Below, piece after piece: positions 53,001-63,418 of a stretch of DNA of 64,000 bases (positions are counted from its first letter, which is position 1; each line of letters opens with the position of its first letter). The notes below the pieces were generated by a model. That model was not told where the DNA came from, ran no database searches, and saw only the letters and a list, made by a program, of their open reading frames with translations. Made by a program: the position numbers and the translations under genes. The stretch covers positions 30,842,744 through 30,906,743 of the forward strand of contig JALJCS010000004.1 of the NCBI GenBank assembly GCA_023055355.1, written 5' to 3'. Source of the DNA: Agelaius tricolor. Lineage: Eukaryota > Chordata > Aves > Passeriformes > Icteridae.

Positions 53001-56000
53001 TCCTCTGTTTTCCAAACTGGAGACAAACCTCAATGACCCAAACACAGATTCAGCTCTCCTACAGGTGAAACAGGTTAATAATATCGTTTTTAATTCTTAG
53101 CCCCAAGCATGGGGCAGAATGAACAAGTAGAAATAAAAACATAATAAATGAACTGAAAAGCAACAAAAAGCAAAAAGATTTCTAACTCTTCTTTGGAGAC
53201 TCAGAAAAGTCACTACTTACTCCTTACCTTATCACTGTGTGGCTCGTAGCCACAATGAATTATCTGTTAGAGACAGAAACCCACAGCAAGAACATGGTCC
53301 CACGCTTTTATGAAATTATGCAGGAGCATAATTTCAACACATGCTTGAAAAGAAAGGAACAAACTGTCTTACCTTGATTTCCAGACTTTCACCATCAATT
53401 CCAAACTTCTTCAGAAGGGGTAGAGCTGTTGCCTTAAGGACATCAACCTATGTGGAACACAAAATTTTAAGAACAGACTTTCTATAGGAAGTTAGGTTAG
53501 TCAGTAATTTAAAAAATCACTGAATTATGAGGTGACTAACAGAGACAAGTCTTCTTCATAGAAGGTATTTTATGGGAAAACATGGAAATGCAGCACAGAG
53601 AGCTTAATCTAGTTAGCCTACCACAATACATCGTTATTTAAAAAAAAATTCCTAGAACAAATTACTGGCAGATAGAATTTCCTATTCTGGCTTTCTTCCT
53701 CAGCCTGATTTTGAGTACCATTATGTAAAACACAGTACTTATTTCTCTGAACAGTGAAACATTTCTCTGAACATTCCTACATTATTGAGTAAATAATATT
53801 CTTCTGTTATTACTAAAAAATTCCTATAGCTAAACAAATTAATGCAAGGACCACTGCATTATTTCAATCATCACTGCAAAAGCATGCCCTTGATTTGGCA
53901 GAAAGATCATTCTATCAACAACTTCTTTTTACCTGTTTCTAAGAAACAGAAGCTTACAGGTAGCTTCTATTGAAGCACTTAAAAGAATCTGAAGAGGGTA
54001 ACACATCATCAGTGTATTCCCTTTTAAGCCAGGTGCTCACCAGGTCCAGGTCTGAACAGAATTATCCTTGCCATTGCTCTTTCTAATTCCTAAGACTACA
54101 GGGATTGCCCTCTTTTTCCATCTTCCAAAACTTCAGTAGTGTTGCCAAACATGATATAAATTATTTAGCAGTGCAACAGCACAGGGAGTTACCCAAGACA
54201 AATAGCTGTGGAGAGACAGGATCAGGACAGCATGACCAAAGAAAAGATAAACACAGATGAAGGAAACAGTCATGAGGTAGACAGCACTTGAGAAGGCAGA
54301 CAAAAAGCACCCTCTTTCCCATGCCTTCAGCCAAAATTCATAATTCTTGAATTTCATCTTCTCTGCTTTGAAGAGAGCGCAAGCCACTGACAAAATTGCA
54401 GCACATACCTCACCTACAAATCTGTGAACGTTTTGTTGGTGGTACCTGAGGAGCTATGAGTGTATGTTGTAGTTCTCAAATCCTGATCGACAATGTATCT
54501 CCTTTTTTACAGAAAGACATTTGGTGGTGTTTTTAGTATCAATATTTGAATGTCTACATTAAAATAAACAAAACTGCAAGCCAAGCCAATGCTTAACTTC
54601 TTTTAACTTAAAAAGTTTATGGTTTTTTAAAGCCAGGCTACCTTGCTTTGGCCCTTCAATAGTATTCATTAACTATACAAATTTGACTTTTGGAGTAAAG
54701 CCTTTACTAACATGCATGTGCACAAGCATGTGAATACCACTGGCAGAAATCTCAACAAGCTGATCTGGTTCAAATTAAAATTACACAATGTTTCTTTCTC
54801 CTTCTCATGAAACAAAACATACCAGTAAAAAATAAAAACTTTACTGTGTAGGTTAAGAACTCAAAAAACTTCAAGACTACTTGTAGTTTTCAGTCCTCAG
54901 AAAAATTCCAGGCATAATACTTAGAGGTACCAGACAGACAAATAATAAGACTGACTGTTCCAATTTTGCTGCCTATACAGAGGAGGCAATCAGCAGTATT
55001 TGAAGAATGGGAAAAGGCTGTTCTGCCTCCCAGGCAAGCAGGGAGTTGTGCAGGATGTGAAGCAGTTCACTGAAAATTACAAAACAGCAGCTGAACTGAG
55101 CTGTAAACCCATTTTTCTATCCTTTTGCCTATCCTCAGCCATAAACCCCATCCCTTAGCTCCCCTTGGAGGGCAGTTATTCCATTTCTAGAACAGACAGC
55201 ATAACACCAAGTTGCACCTAAACAGATGCATCATACAACTGATGGTATACCTCACCACAAATGACAACATTCTAAGTCACATAAATATTGCTTATTTGCA
55301 AAGTTGTGTAAATGCAAATCACTTATCACTTCCCTTTAAATAAATCTACAGTAGCTAAGAAAAAGGTAGAAAAGTAATTTTAAGAATCCCTTATCCAGTC
55401 CAAAGATATTAAAAAAAAAAAACAAACACTGAAATAGAGAGCCTGCAGCACATGGATACCTGAGAAAGGGAAAAGCACCAGTTGGCCTGTATATCCATTG
55501 GTATTGCACTTACCATTGAGCCCACCTAACATACGGTGTTATGTTTCACAAAAAAGGGCCTAGACTGGGAGAAGGGGAAAATCAGAGTTTAACAGGGAAG
55601 CAAGAACCGTGGGAAGAAAACTCAGCAGGAAAAACTGCTTGTTTTCTACAGACAACTGTTGAATTCTGATTAAGTTTGACAATTACTGCTCCTAAGCTAA
55701 AATTTCACATACTAGTCTCATGTCAGCATGACAGTCATTTGAACTCAAAGCCCCCATGGTATAGCTGTAAAAAACTTTAACATGTGGAAACACAAACATC
55801 AAGAATGATTACTCTCAAACAGGGTACTGCAGCTATATCTAAATGTCAGAATAACAATACATAGAGAAGGAAAGGAAATAGGAGCTATCAATTGCATGCC
55901 ACCTCCATTCCCTTCAAAAAGGCACCTTACAAAGGGCATCCTCTGTATACATAATCATTAGACAGAGAAACTTTAAACTGCCTTAACCCAGTCCCACATG

Positions 56001-59000
56001 ATTGGTCCCACAAACTACCCAGGGTCAGATCTTGCCAGTGGCAGCACAGGAAAACACATTGCAGGTGTAGACTGCCAATGAATAGTCCAGGCTGGTATTC
56101 CAAAGGCTTATCTCTTCCTGACAAGTGAGAGCAAATAGTATTCCTTTCACCCATTCAGGATGTATCACTCACAAAGTAATACTGTGCAGTATTATCATAG
56201 AATGTTTTAGGGTTGGAAGGGACCTTAAAGATCACGTAGTTCCACTTGCCCCTGCCATGGGCAGGGACGCCTCCCACTAGACCAGGTCCCTGGCTTTGAA
56301 CACTGCCAGGGGTTGTGGCATTCACAACTTCTCAGGCTGATTTGTTCCAGTGTCTAATGAGGCACCAAATAATATGGATATTAATAATGTCAGCACAGTC
56401 CCACTTGGAACTAGTGCATGTTCAGTGGCCACGGTCCTCTTTAGGAGTTATGCCAGTTGTCAAAGAGCTTTGCATTGGGCCCTGTTGGAGGGCTATAAAT
56501 GTATGTAAACAAACACCACAGTAAACACATGCTCTTATACTCCAGGAACGCAGCCTGACCTGTGCCTCACTGAACTCAGTTGAAGTTTTCCTTCTACAAG
56601 ATGTCCTTTAGAAACTCTTCCTCTCACCTGAATCTCTTCTACTCTCCTCACAGCAGGAGAGCCACCATATTCCCTTGCACGCACCTGACAAGGATGTCTC
56701 TGGTGAAAACTCAAACGACATAGCAATCACATCCCACAAATACTTCTGTGTAAATGGCTGTGTAAAAGCTAAGATATCAGTGCTGAAAGCAGACTTCACA
56801 AAGCCCAGTGGGTCAGCCTACCTGTTCACTGCCACCCTGAGAGAAAGGTCACAGTCCCCTGGTTGCACACATATTCCTGCTACTTGCCTCCCACTGGCTA
56901 CAGTTCTTCAAAAACTGCTCCAGTGCAGATTCCCCATGAGTTCACAAGTCCTGCCAGCAAACCTGCTCCAGCATAGGCTCCTCTCTCCACAGGCCTGCAG
57001 GTCCTGCCAGGATTCTGCTCCAGTGCAGGATTCCCATGGGCTCATAGCCACATTCAGGCATCCACCTGCTCCACCTGCAGGGTGGGGCCCTGCACTGGCT
57101 GCAGGTGGTCATATGCTTTGCTGTTGGCATCTATGGGTGGCAGGAGGACAGCTCCCTCACCATGGTCTTCATTATGGGCTACAGGGGAATCTCTGCTCCA
57201 GTGCATAGAACTCCTCCCATTTTTCACTGACCCTGCTCTCTCCAGGGCTGTTTCTCTCACGCATTCTCACTCTTCTCTCCAGTTCCAGATTATTCCATTG
57301 TTCCACCCCCTCACTCTTCCTCCTTAAAGCTGTTACCTGAGCAGTGCTACCACCATCACTGATGGGCTCAGACTTGGCCAGCAGTGAGTCTGTTTTGGAG
57401 CCAGCCAACGTGGCCTCTGCCAGATGAAGGTGAAACTTTGGTCAGCTTCTAACAGAAGCCACAGTCTGTAGCATCCCAGCTCACAAAATCCAGCCATGCA
57501 AATCCAATACAACCTACTAGGTTGAAATAGAAAGGTTGCTACATGAAGAGCAGCAGGTAAAACACCTCAGCTTCCACACTGTAGTCACACTAGTTTGCCT
57601 TTCCACCTTTGGAAAGCAGGAAGCATACAGATAGATAAATTCAAGCACCTCTTTTTGGGCAAGCATATGTAATAACTGTTCACTGAGTTTATATACACCC
57701 TCTGTCTACTGAAAAATAAAAACCAAAATCGATTTAAAATCAACTTTCCATTTATGTAAGCATACAAATAAATTAGGGTAACACTTAAATTTGTGCTTTC
57801 AGTCTCAGAAACCAGCAGAGACATATGTTATACCAAACAACTTGTAGAAGTCTTCTAAGTACCTTATTGGTGTGCACCAGGATTAATGTTTACTCAGGCA
57901 AGTTAAACAGACATAAGCCAGGGTGAAACCAATTTTAGGACCTGGTATTCAGTTACAACCACTTAACAGCAAGCAAGTATGAGCTGAGTCACAGTAACTG
58001 AAGTTGTTACTGTTGTCACTAAGAACTAAAACGTAGTCTCTACTATAGCACAATGAACTTAAGATGTAACTCTTTATATGCATTTGATTTACATTCAGCA
58101 TACAGAGCTTGGGAGTCAGCTGATGGATGCCAACTCACTTGTCTAAATTTTGGCAACAGCAAGCACCCTTCAAGAACAAAATGGCCTTAATTCTTGCACC
58201 CATTTGAACTAAAACAGTTTAATCTCAGGCCCATGCAACTGATGCCCAAAAGGAGGTAATTCCCAGAATCAAGACTCTATTGTTTAGATGAGTGTCCAAA
58301 TTTACTTGAAAGTAATATGAACATACTACTCTTCATCTCCAGATTACTGCAAGAATTCCTCCATTGTGATTAAACAGTCAACAAAAAAGGACTTCTTTGA
58401 TTCTTAATACTTACAATAAGTACTTTTAATCACTATGACTGAAAGGGTAGCAAAAAATACTTCCTCTTTTTTTCTAATAGTGCTGTGTACAACCCACTTT
58501 GATCATCCCTTGAGTCATGGGGATGTCTCACAGAGCCACAGGTGAGAGAGTAAGATTTTTAAATGAACAGAGAAACACAGCTGAAAAGTCATAAATTCGA
58601 GCAGGACTCAGGTGCTCGTGTACTATCTGCAGTTACACTTCACAGGTATTTGTATTCATTTAAACTGGTTACATTTTCAGATTACAATGTGTCCTTAATT
58701 TACTCAGAGGAAAACAGGCAGTGTCCAATCACCATTCAAAAAGTAAAGAGTAATGCTGTTCTCTAAAAGTAGAAGTTTATGTTTGGAGTTTTTGGAGAAA
58801 AATAAATATAGCGTGTGACCACTAATCATTTCTTCAGCATTCTGATCACGTCTCCCACAGCTCATTTCTGTAACAACACTGGTACAAAACAAAGGACTGC
58901 AGATAAGTAATAGAAACTAAGGCAAGCGTTTCATAGCCATTTCACCTACCACACTTTCTGGCATGTTTCTGAAGAACCAGAGAGTTATTTCATATTTTTG

Positions 59001-62000
59001 GTACTGTAATTGCCTAATCACCATGTGACTCCAGTTTCTAATAGAAAGAAGGCTTGAAGCAGCAGTGGTATGACTATGTCCAGAACCCAACAGAAGAGAA
59101 AGATTCCTTCCTTTTTGCACTCATATTTTGAAGACACTTTCTTCTTTATAGAGTAAATACAAATGTGGGGCAAGAGAAATAATCCATTGAAATTCTAAGA
59201 GAAGAGAAGAACCAAACCTGTGTTAGGGCCTCACAATGCATTTAAAAGGAGTTTGCAGGGGAAAAGACAGAAGCCACACAGAACTGAAAGTCAGCTCAGT
59301 CAGGGGGATTACAAGCTGAAGTTCAGAGTGTGATACACTCTAGTTTAGCAGGTGCTTCTTTGACTCAGTGAGTTTACTAATGCAGCAACAATGGACACTT
59401 CTGGATGTGAGGGATGCTAAAAATTCAACATGTTTTAGACACTTCTTCCCAATCTTGTTATTTTAGGGGGACAAAAAATCCTTCTCTGATACTTAAACTT
59501 TATTACTTACCGAAGGATCTACTTGATCATTTGTTACTCCCCTCAAGACAATCTTCAATGGGTGCTTCATGAAAGGTGCCAAGCAGAGCAGACTTTCCAA
59601 GTAATAGCCAATACCACGGCTGGGGCTGCAGTCATGTTCCAATGAGCCTCCGTACAGGAGACCAGGCTGATAGTACAAGGTCGTACCTGTGGAGCAAACC
59701 AAATGAGAGCACTGTAAAACACTGGCCATTAAAACAGCACAAAAATACTTTGTAACAACATATGAGGCAAATTGAAGACAGGAGACTATATGGAAGGCTA
59801 AAGCACTTCCAGCACACTATTTACATGTCTGCAGCTAATAAATGGGTCAACACATGAGTATCTGTCTGTCCTGCACACTACTTTCTTCCTTTCCCCTCCC
59901 CCTTAAACCAAGGATCTCTTAGCAATCTCCAAAATGCTGATATAAGCAATTATTATTCTCCACAGAAGCTAAACCTTCATCAGTCTTGGCATATTTGATG
60001 CTAATTCATTCGCTTTACTTACCAACTAAAGATCATTACAACCCTTAAAAAACCCAAAACCTCACACAGGTGAGTCTGAGGTTTCACATGAAATGCTTTT
60101 CACTCTAATCAAACTCTTTTCTAAGCATGAATAAGCAGGCAGTCTGGCTAAGAAGTTTGCCTCTGTAGAGGATAAATCTTCTTTTTCTTCTACAAAAATC
60201 AATTCTGGTACAGAGAAACCTTGCCCACTGTGAAATCCTGCATACCTAACAAAATACTAATTTTACTAAATTTCTTGGGCAATAGAGCTTCCTTAGCTCC
60301 CTGCGTTATGGTAGAGCATTGACCTTCTGGCATGTGATCAATTAATACAAAACTTGTCAACTTTGTTATTTCTGATCTTCTCAGTCAATCTTACCTGAAC
60401 ACCTACCTCTATCAAGACAAGACTTCCATTCTACTGCAGAAACTGATAAATCCTGGAGACCAAGCAGAAAAAAAACAGATCTCACCTGTTTGGTTTATTT
60501 CAATCCTTGAGCCATTGGTCACTTTGTCAATCAGGCGAATAAAACTTGCTTCAAAATCTAAGGAGTAGAGCACAGACAGAATTGTAAAGTTTCTTAGAAG
60601 TTCAACACCTTGCCTGTGCTTTTTTTTACCTTTTCCTGCCTTCCATGACAGTAAGGCTACTCTCACTCTTCAAGTTGTGCTGTAATGCCACCACATGTGA
60701 AAAGGCAATTCTCTGTAAAAACAGAGATGTTAACGTGAGCCTCCACACTTATAGGCATCTCAAATCAATTGAGATGCCCTCAGATGCAGCAGCTAGACTA
60801 GTCATACAGCACATAATAAAAGCGGATGTTTCTGACCACAGTGGCTTGAGGGATTGCTCTTGTCCAGGACAAAACCTTTGACAATTTACATTTTAGTCAG
60901 TACAAAGCAAAACAGACAAATCATAGCAAACAGGACCCCATATACTGAAGCTTGACAAGCTAATAACAGCTTCACATTATTCTCTGTAAAAGTGTTAGCT
61001 TAAAAGAAGGGGACATTTAGATGTGAAGTGCTGCTGCTGCATATCTGTTCCACAAACAAAATTAGTTGTTTGCAGACTCTAAAATTTTCCATTTCCAAAA
61101 CAGTTTTGCACATACTTAGGGTAGAGAGCCACAAATCATCCCACTGCCTCTTTTCTTGCTTACTGTGTTCACTATACCGTAGCAGTTTGTGTGGAAATGA
61201 TTCCTCAGTTTCTCACAATTGTGTGGACTCTCACCCAGAGACAAAGAAAAGGACAAGCAGATTTAACCCAACCTAAGTCCAAAAGTACCAACCAACCATA
61301 ACCAAAAAGGAAATAACACACACCAAAATAAACAAACAAATAAAACACCCCAAAAAACAAAACGAAACCAAAACAGAAACACCTGAAAAAATTCATCCCA
61401 GGAAGAATATGCTAGTATTCTAATGCTAGTATCCCAATACAGTACAGGCTCAGTATCAAGGAAGATAGGTGAATATATGCAGAATTCAAAACCCAGTTAG
61501 TTTTAAGAGCCAACAGCATCTGCATAATTGTTTGTAGGCTGCAGAACTCGCTTAGCAATTATCCTGTGTTACTTCTTACACAGTAATCAGGTTTTTCTTT
61601 CTACATGTGATTCTAGGATGTAATAGATATTTAAACCACAGAGCTACCTGCAGAATTTACAGTTTGTCAATATTTGCATAATATGATTGATGCCTCAGTC
61701 ACACAGTACTGGTTCTGCTCTCTTTCTAAACTATGACAGCTTATATGCTTACAAAGTTTATATCACTTTATAAGCACTGGGGCATCTTCCAGTGCAAGAG
61801 TGCATGTGAGCACACATTTCACTCTTGGAGAACACCAGCTGCAGAGTTTACAAAAGCTCTAGTCATGAAAAGCAAAAAGAGCTGCATGCTGAATTATCAA
61901 CACAAATCAGGATTTATTGTTATTATTTTTCTGTTACAGTTATAGTTTACACTTGAACCCATACTTAAAAAGTAAATTCAAACACTCTTTAAAAAAACAT

Positions 62001-63388
62001 GGCAATAGCTACAAACTTCATCACCACCAAATGCTCCACAGTGATAATAAATACTTTGGATCGTGGTAAATGTTAAGTCAAGCACACAAGAATGCTTTGG
62101 CAGTTTTTGAGTAGAATTTTTAGCTACACACCCAAGGCTTCTCAGGAGACAGAGAAGTATCTACCCCTGTTCTGAACTTCATAACAGGGGGTTATAAAGT
62201 TCAGAACAGGGGTAGATACTCCTTGCCCAAAAAATAACTGTTTCTTCCTCAAACTCTGTCCTATGTTTTATTACTTCAGTTATGATGGAATTCATCCTGG
62301 GATGCCAAAGGCTTTATACGAGAATGACGATGATACTCCCTAAGAAAGACTTCCCTTAAACAAAACTGCAGAAATGAGAATAAATTATTTCACCTCTTTC
62401 ACCTTTCCTGCTTCGGTAAACCCTGACAAAAATCAAAACATAAAACGTGACCTATTCAAAGTGCATGAACGTGAGCTCCCACCCGCACAGGGAGCACACG
62501 ACGCTTGGGCACGGGCACGCGGCAGGAACGATGGCCCAAGAGACAGGGAATTAATTCTGCAATCCCGACTGCCAAGGCACCGTCACGGGAACGAGAACCA
62601 GCTCCGGGGCTGTGGAGAGGCTCCCGCACACGCAGCGAGCCGGTCAGAGCCCCGCCGGGCGCGGAGCGAACGGCGCTGCCCCGTGGGGCGGGACGGGCAG
62701 CCCGGCAGAGCAAAACCAGCCCCGTCCCACCGGGGCGGCCCGGCAGGGCAGCGCCAGCCCGGCAGCCAGCCCCGGCCCTTGATGGCCCGCTCTGAAGAAA
62801 AGGCGTGACCCGCGAAGGCAGGGCTGCCGAGCCGAGCCGAGCCGGCGGGACGGGGATGGTACTGTCCCGTTCCCCTCTCCCCGCCCGCCGGGCAGCGAGG
62901 GAGGCTACGGCAGGAGCCGGCGGGTGTGTGACAGCCCCCCTGCTCCGGCCTGCTTCACTGGCCCTGCCGCTCCCGCGCCTTCTCTCCCCCAAGCCCCGCA
63001 ACCCACGTGTGACAGCTACACCCGAGATGGCTGCGCGGGCGCTCAGGGGAGAGCGGATCCACGGGAAGACACCGGGACTCAGCTGGGTCCCTACTCCTCG
63101 GTGTGGCCCGCCCAGATGCAGCCCGGGCTGTCCCATCTCCCAGTGGGGGTCTGCCCCTGCCCGGCAGCAGGTGCCGGGCACAGCCGGAGCTCCGCCGCCC
63201 CCCGACCTCCTGCCCCGCGGCCGCCGGTGCCGCCGCTCACCGCGGAGGCCGGGGTCCTCCTCCTTGGCACGGATCTTGCGGATCTTCAGCGGGCGGCCGC
63301 TGAGCGTGGCCAGCACCAGGCGCTGCCGCAGGAAGTTGCATCCCGTGTAGCTGAGGCACTGCGCCTCGCCCGCCGCGCCGCCCGCCAT
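31856..63388 (-). CDS. RCL1: RCL1, RNA 3'-terminal phosphate cyclase-like protein, 9 coding exons, complete
   Basis: Nucleolar 18S rRNA maturation factor. In yeast Rcl1 partners the GTPase Bms1 in the SSU processome and is needed for early pre-rRNA cleavage; the family has the RtcA cyclase fold but no cyclase activity. Nine exons with GT/AG borders join in frame: 63388-63241, 60557-60486, 59686-59511, 53447-53373, 52126-52002, 49517-49392, 47873-47717, 38245-38142 and 32006-31856. The sum is 1,134 nt, or 377 residues plus stop. Human RCL1 is 373 by memory, and the four extra residues lie at the N-terminus. Visible motifs: [14 protein letters not shown] near residue 19, [12 protein letters not shown] at 82-93, the cyclase-family signature [11 protein letters not shown] at 161-171, [14 protein letters not shown] at 227-240 and SNPQGQG at 265-271. 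The start is chosen by family homology and has G at -3 and +4. Introns are 0.8-9.5 kb. No disabling change is seen. Confidence 0.97.
35268..35318. repeat. Short tandem duplication
   Basis: Two imperfect copies of AGCCCTAGTTG...GCATAAAA, about 21 and 25 bp long, in RCL1 intron 8. Confidence 0.7.
35793..35813 (-). ncRNA. MIR101-2: mature miR-101-3p
   Basis: 21 nt on the minus strand beginning TACAGTACTGTGATAACTGA, identical to the vertebrate miR-101-3p I recall. The seed is ACAGTAC. Confidence 0.95.
35829..35850 (-). ncRNA. MIR101-2: miR-101-2-5p (star) arm
   Basis: Minus-strand segment beginning TCGGTTATCATGGTACCG. It pairs with the 3p arm and differs by about one base (G for A near its 3' end) from the human 5p I recall. 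Confidence 0.85.
35990..36047. repeat. Minisatellite-like TTTTGATAAAT tandem repeat
   Basis: Four degenerate units of about 14-16 bp based on TTTTGATAAATTTG, between mir-101-2 and the CR1 copy. Confidence 0.8.
36085..37588 (+). mobile_element. CR1 LINE, 1.5-kb 5'-truncated copy with decayed reverse transcriptase
   Basis: Opposite to RCL1 transcription. Contains CR1 reverse-transcriptase pieces in broken frames: the segment at 36141-36329 with [18 protein letters not shown], and the segment at 36572-36832 with [20 protein letters not shown] and the catalytic FADD (36725-36736). The 3' UTR ends GATTCTATGATTCTGT at 37587. Frameshifts and stops make it inactive. Confidence 0.93.
38142..38245 (-). 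CDS. RCL1: RCL1 coding exon 8
   Basis: 104 nt, residues 294-328. Encodes [20 protein letters not shown] and then [14 protein letters not shown]. The acceptor is TTTGCAG and the donor GTAAGT. The correct frame is short and lies under a longer spurious open frame. Confidence 0.96.
40683..43445 (-). mobile_element. CR1 LINE, 2.8-kb copy spanning endonuclease to 3' end, decayed
   Basis: Minus orientation, the same direction as RCL1. The 3' tail lies at 40683 (reverse of the CR1 terminus, CACAGAATCACAAAATGG). The 5' part encodes endonuclease remnants at 43434-43069 ([20 protein letters not shown] and FRRD). Reverse-transcriptase remnants lie at about 41644-41216 ([14 protein letters not shown] and [15 protein letters not shown]). 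The reading frame is broken many times. It is the longest CR1 in the window, though still 5'-truncated. Confidence 0.93.
43078..43161. repeat. 29-bp direct repeat inside the CR1 copy
   Basis: The block containing CTGCTGATCGGGCAGCAAAT occurs at 43078-43106 and again at 43133-43161 (offset 55 bp). It is an in-place duplication within the CR1 endonuclease region that I do not expect in the consensus. Confidence 0.85.
45478..45612. repeat. A/C-rich low-complexity tract
   Basis: About 135 bp of CAAA/CCAAAA-type sequence in intron 7, with almost no T or G. Confidence 0.85.
46720..46745. repeat. (AAAAT)n microsatellite
   Basis: Roughly four pentamer units of AAAAT/AAATA in intron 7. Confidence 0.85.
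47717..47873 (-). CDS. RCL1: RCL1 coding exon 7
   Basis: 157 nt, residues 241-293. Encodes [39 protein letters not shown] and the LLLEEVYR end. The acceptor is TTTCAG and the donor GTAAGT; the exon ends in phase 0. Confidence 0.97.
47874..49391 (-). other. RCL1: RCL1 intron 6
   Basis: 1.5 kb; no repeat or RNA gene recognised. Confidence 0.9.
49392..49517 (-). CDS. RCL1: RCL1 coding exon 6
   Basis: 126 nt, residues 199-241. Encodes [20 protein letters not shown] and then [20 protein letters not shown]. The donor is GTGAGT. An upstream AG (TTCTTAG) would bring in an in-frame TAG, so the acceptor ending ATGTAG is used. Confidence 0.96.
49518..52001 (-). other. RCL1: RCL1 intron 5
   Basis: 2.5 kb; contains a 71-bp tandem duplication. 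It starts from the weak GTATCC donor and its acceptor has a poor pyrimidine tract. Confidence 0.9.
50680..50820. repeat. 71-bp tandem duplication in RCL1 intron 5
   Basis: Unit 1 (50680-50750) and unit 2 (50751-50820) share CAAGGT, GAAGTTCAGAATTCAATCAG and ATCAATCAAA with a handful of substitutions. Each unit contains AAGGCCCAG and TAGCAAGGT-type blocks. Confidence 0.92.
52002..52126 (-). CDS. RCL1: RCL1 coding exon 5
   Basis: 125 nt, residues 158-199 (last codon split). Carries the cyclase-family signature [11 protein letters not shown] and then [20 protein letters not shown]. The acceptor is TTCTAG. The only donor that keeps frame and homology is GC|GTATCC, which departs from consensus at -1 and at +4 to +6. 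Confidence 0.93.
52127..53372 (-). other. RCL1: RCL1 intron 4
   Basis: 1.2 kb; holds SINE copy 3 and, next to it, a GC-rich patch at 52640-52905 of unknown identity. Confidence 0.9.
52464..52602 (+). mobile_element. tRNA-Ile-derived SINE with CR1 tail, copy 3
   Basis: Head TTTGAGCTCAGCTGATTACA, then GTGCTGATAATGCCAAGGTC, B-box remnant GCTTTGATTCCC, CR1-type tail ACAGGTCCTTTCCAATACAG and ATATTCTGTACGTGAG. It is antisense to RCL1 in intron 4. Confidence 0.88.
53373..53447 (-). CDS. RCL1: RCL1 coding exon 4
   Basis: 75 nt, exactly 25 codons (residues 133-157), [20 protein letters not shown] followed by SLEIK. The acceptor is CACATAG and the donor GTAAGA. It was located by the expected continuation of exon 3. 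Confidence 0.96.
56195..56370 (-). mobile_element. CR1 LINE 3' end
   Basis: Classic reverse CR1 terminus: TCATAGAATGTTTTAGGGTT, GGAAGGGACCTTAAAGATCA, CCCTGCCATGGGCAGGGACG, CACTGCCAGGGGTTGTGGCA. In sense orientation within RCL1 intron 3. Confidence 0.93.
56830..57503 (-). mobile_element. Diverged second copy of the avian LTR, truncated
   Basis: Read on the minus strand it parallels 19380-19950: TTTGCATGGCTGGATTTTGT, CACTGCTGGCCAAGTCTGAG, GAGAGGAGCCTATGCTGGAG, TTTGCTGGCAGGACTTGTGA. The distal part of the LTR (the GACCATAACC and CCAGCCAGGATC region) is not found below about 56.83 kb. It is more diverged in its middle than the copy at 19.4 kb. Confidence 0.7.
59511..59686 (-). CDS. RCL1: RCL1 coding exon 3
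   Basis: 176 nt, residues 74-132. Contains [19 protein letters not shown], then [20 protein letters not shown] and [10 protein letters not shown], all strongly RCL1-like. The acceptor is CCACAG and the donor GTAAGT; the exon ends in phase 0. Confidence 0.97.
59687..60485 (-). other. RCL1: RCL1 intron 2
   Basis: 0.8 kb; nothing beyond ordinary intron sequence seen. Confidence 0.9.
60486..60557 (-). CDS. RCL1: RCL1 coding exon 2
   Basis: 72 nt, residues 50-73 plus one base. Encodes [20 protein letters not shown] and then INQT. The acceptor is ...CTTAG and the donor GTGAG. The phase matches exons 1 and 3, with Asp50 and Gly74 split across junctions. Confidence 0.97.
61288..61382. repeat. A/C-rich low-complexity tract
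   Basis: CAAA/CCAA-type sequence in intron 1, similar in composition to the tract at 45.5 kb. Confidence 0.8.
62156..62220. repeat. Near-perfect 30-bp-arm inverted repeat (hairpin) in RCL1 intron 1
   Basis: A perfect 24-bp stem (62156-62179 with 62197-62220, arms starting AGTATCTACCCCTGTTCTGA), one C/A mismatch (62180/62196), five more pairs (ATAAC/GTTAT) and a 5-nt loop AGGGG (62186-62190). No transposon termini are recognised. Confidence 0.97.
63241..63388 (-). CDS. RCL1: RCL1 coding exon 1
   Basis: Encodes residues 1-49 plus the first base of codon 50. The peptide runs from [10 protein letters not shown] through [18 protein letters not shown] to EEDPGLR, followed by a consensus GTGAGC donor. 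The N-terminus is alanine/glycine-rich and about four residues longer than the human one I recall. The frame stays open upstream to an ATG at 63511, but that extension is arginine/proline-rich CpG-island translation with no family likeness, so the internal ATG is preferred. Confidence 0.95.
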
Positions 63389-63397
63389 CCCGCTGCC

Positions 63398-63403
63398 CAC
63401 GTG
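63398..63403. promoter_or_regulatory. CACGTG E-box just upstream of the RCL1 start codon
   Basis: Palindromic CACGTG, 10 bp upstream of the RCL1 ATG. This is the core site for MYC/MAX and USF, and MYC drives many ribosome-biogenesis genes. Its function here is inference. Another CACGTG lies at 63004-63009 inside intron 1. Confidence 0.45.
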
Positions 63404-63411
63404 GTTGGGAA

Positions 63412-63418
63412 CCGGAAG
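63412..63418 (+). promoter_or_regulatory. ETS-type CCGGAAG motif in the RCL1 promoter
   Basis: CCGGAAG, the core for GABPA/ELK-type factors, lies 24 bp upstream of the RCL1 ATG and 8 bp beyond the E-box. ETS sites are common at TATA-less CpG-island start sites. Confidence 0.4.

Larger units (their letters stand above)
53448..59510 (-). other. RCL1: RCL1 intron 3
   Basis: 6.1 kb; carries a CR1 3' end and a diverged LTR copy. The remaining sequence shows nothing recognisable. Confidence 0.9.
60558..63240 (-). other. RCL1: RCL1 intron 1
   Basis: 2.7 kb running from the CpG island into AT-rich sequence. Contains an A/C-rich tract at 61288-61382 and the striking hairpin at 62156-62220. Confidence 0.9.

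Noticed and set aside
56675..57208. 177-codon plus-strand open frame
   Set aside because: It lies largely within the inverted LTR copy and has no domain likeness.
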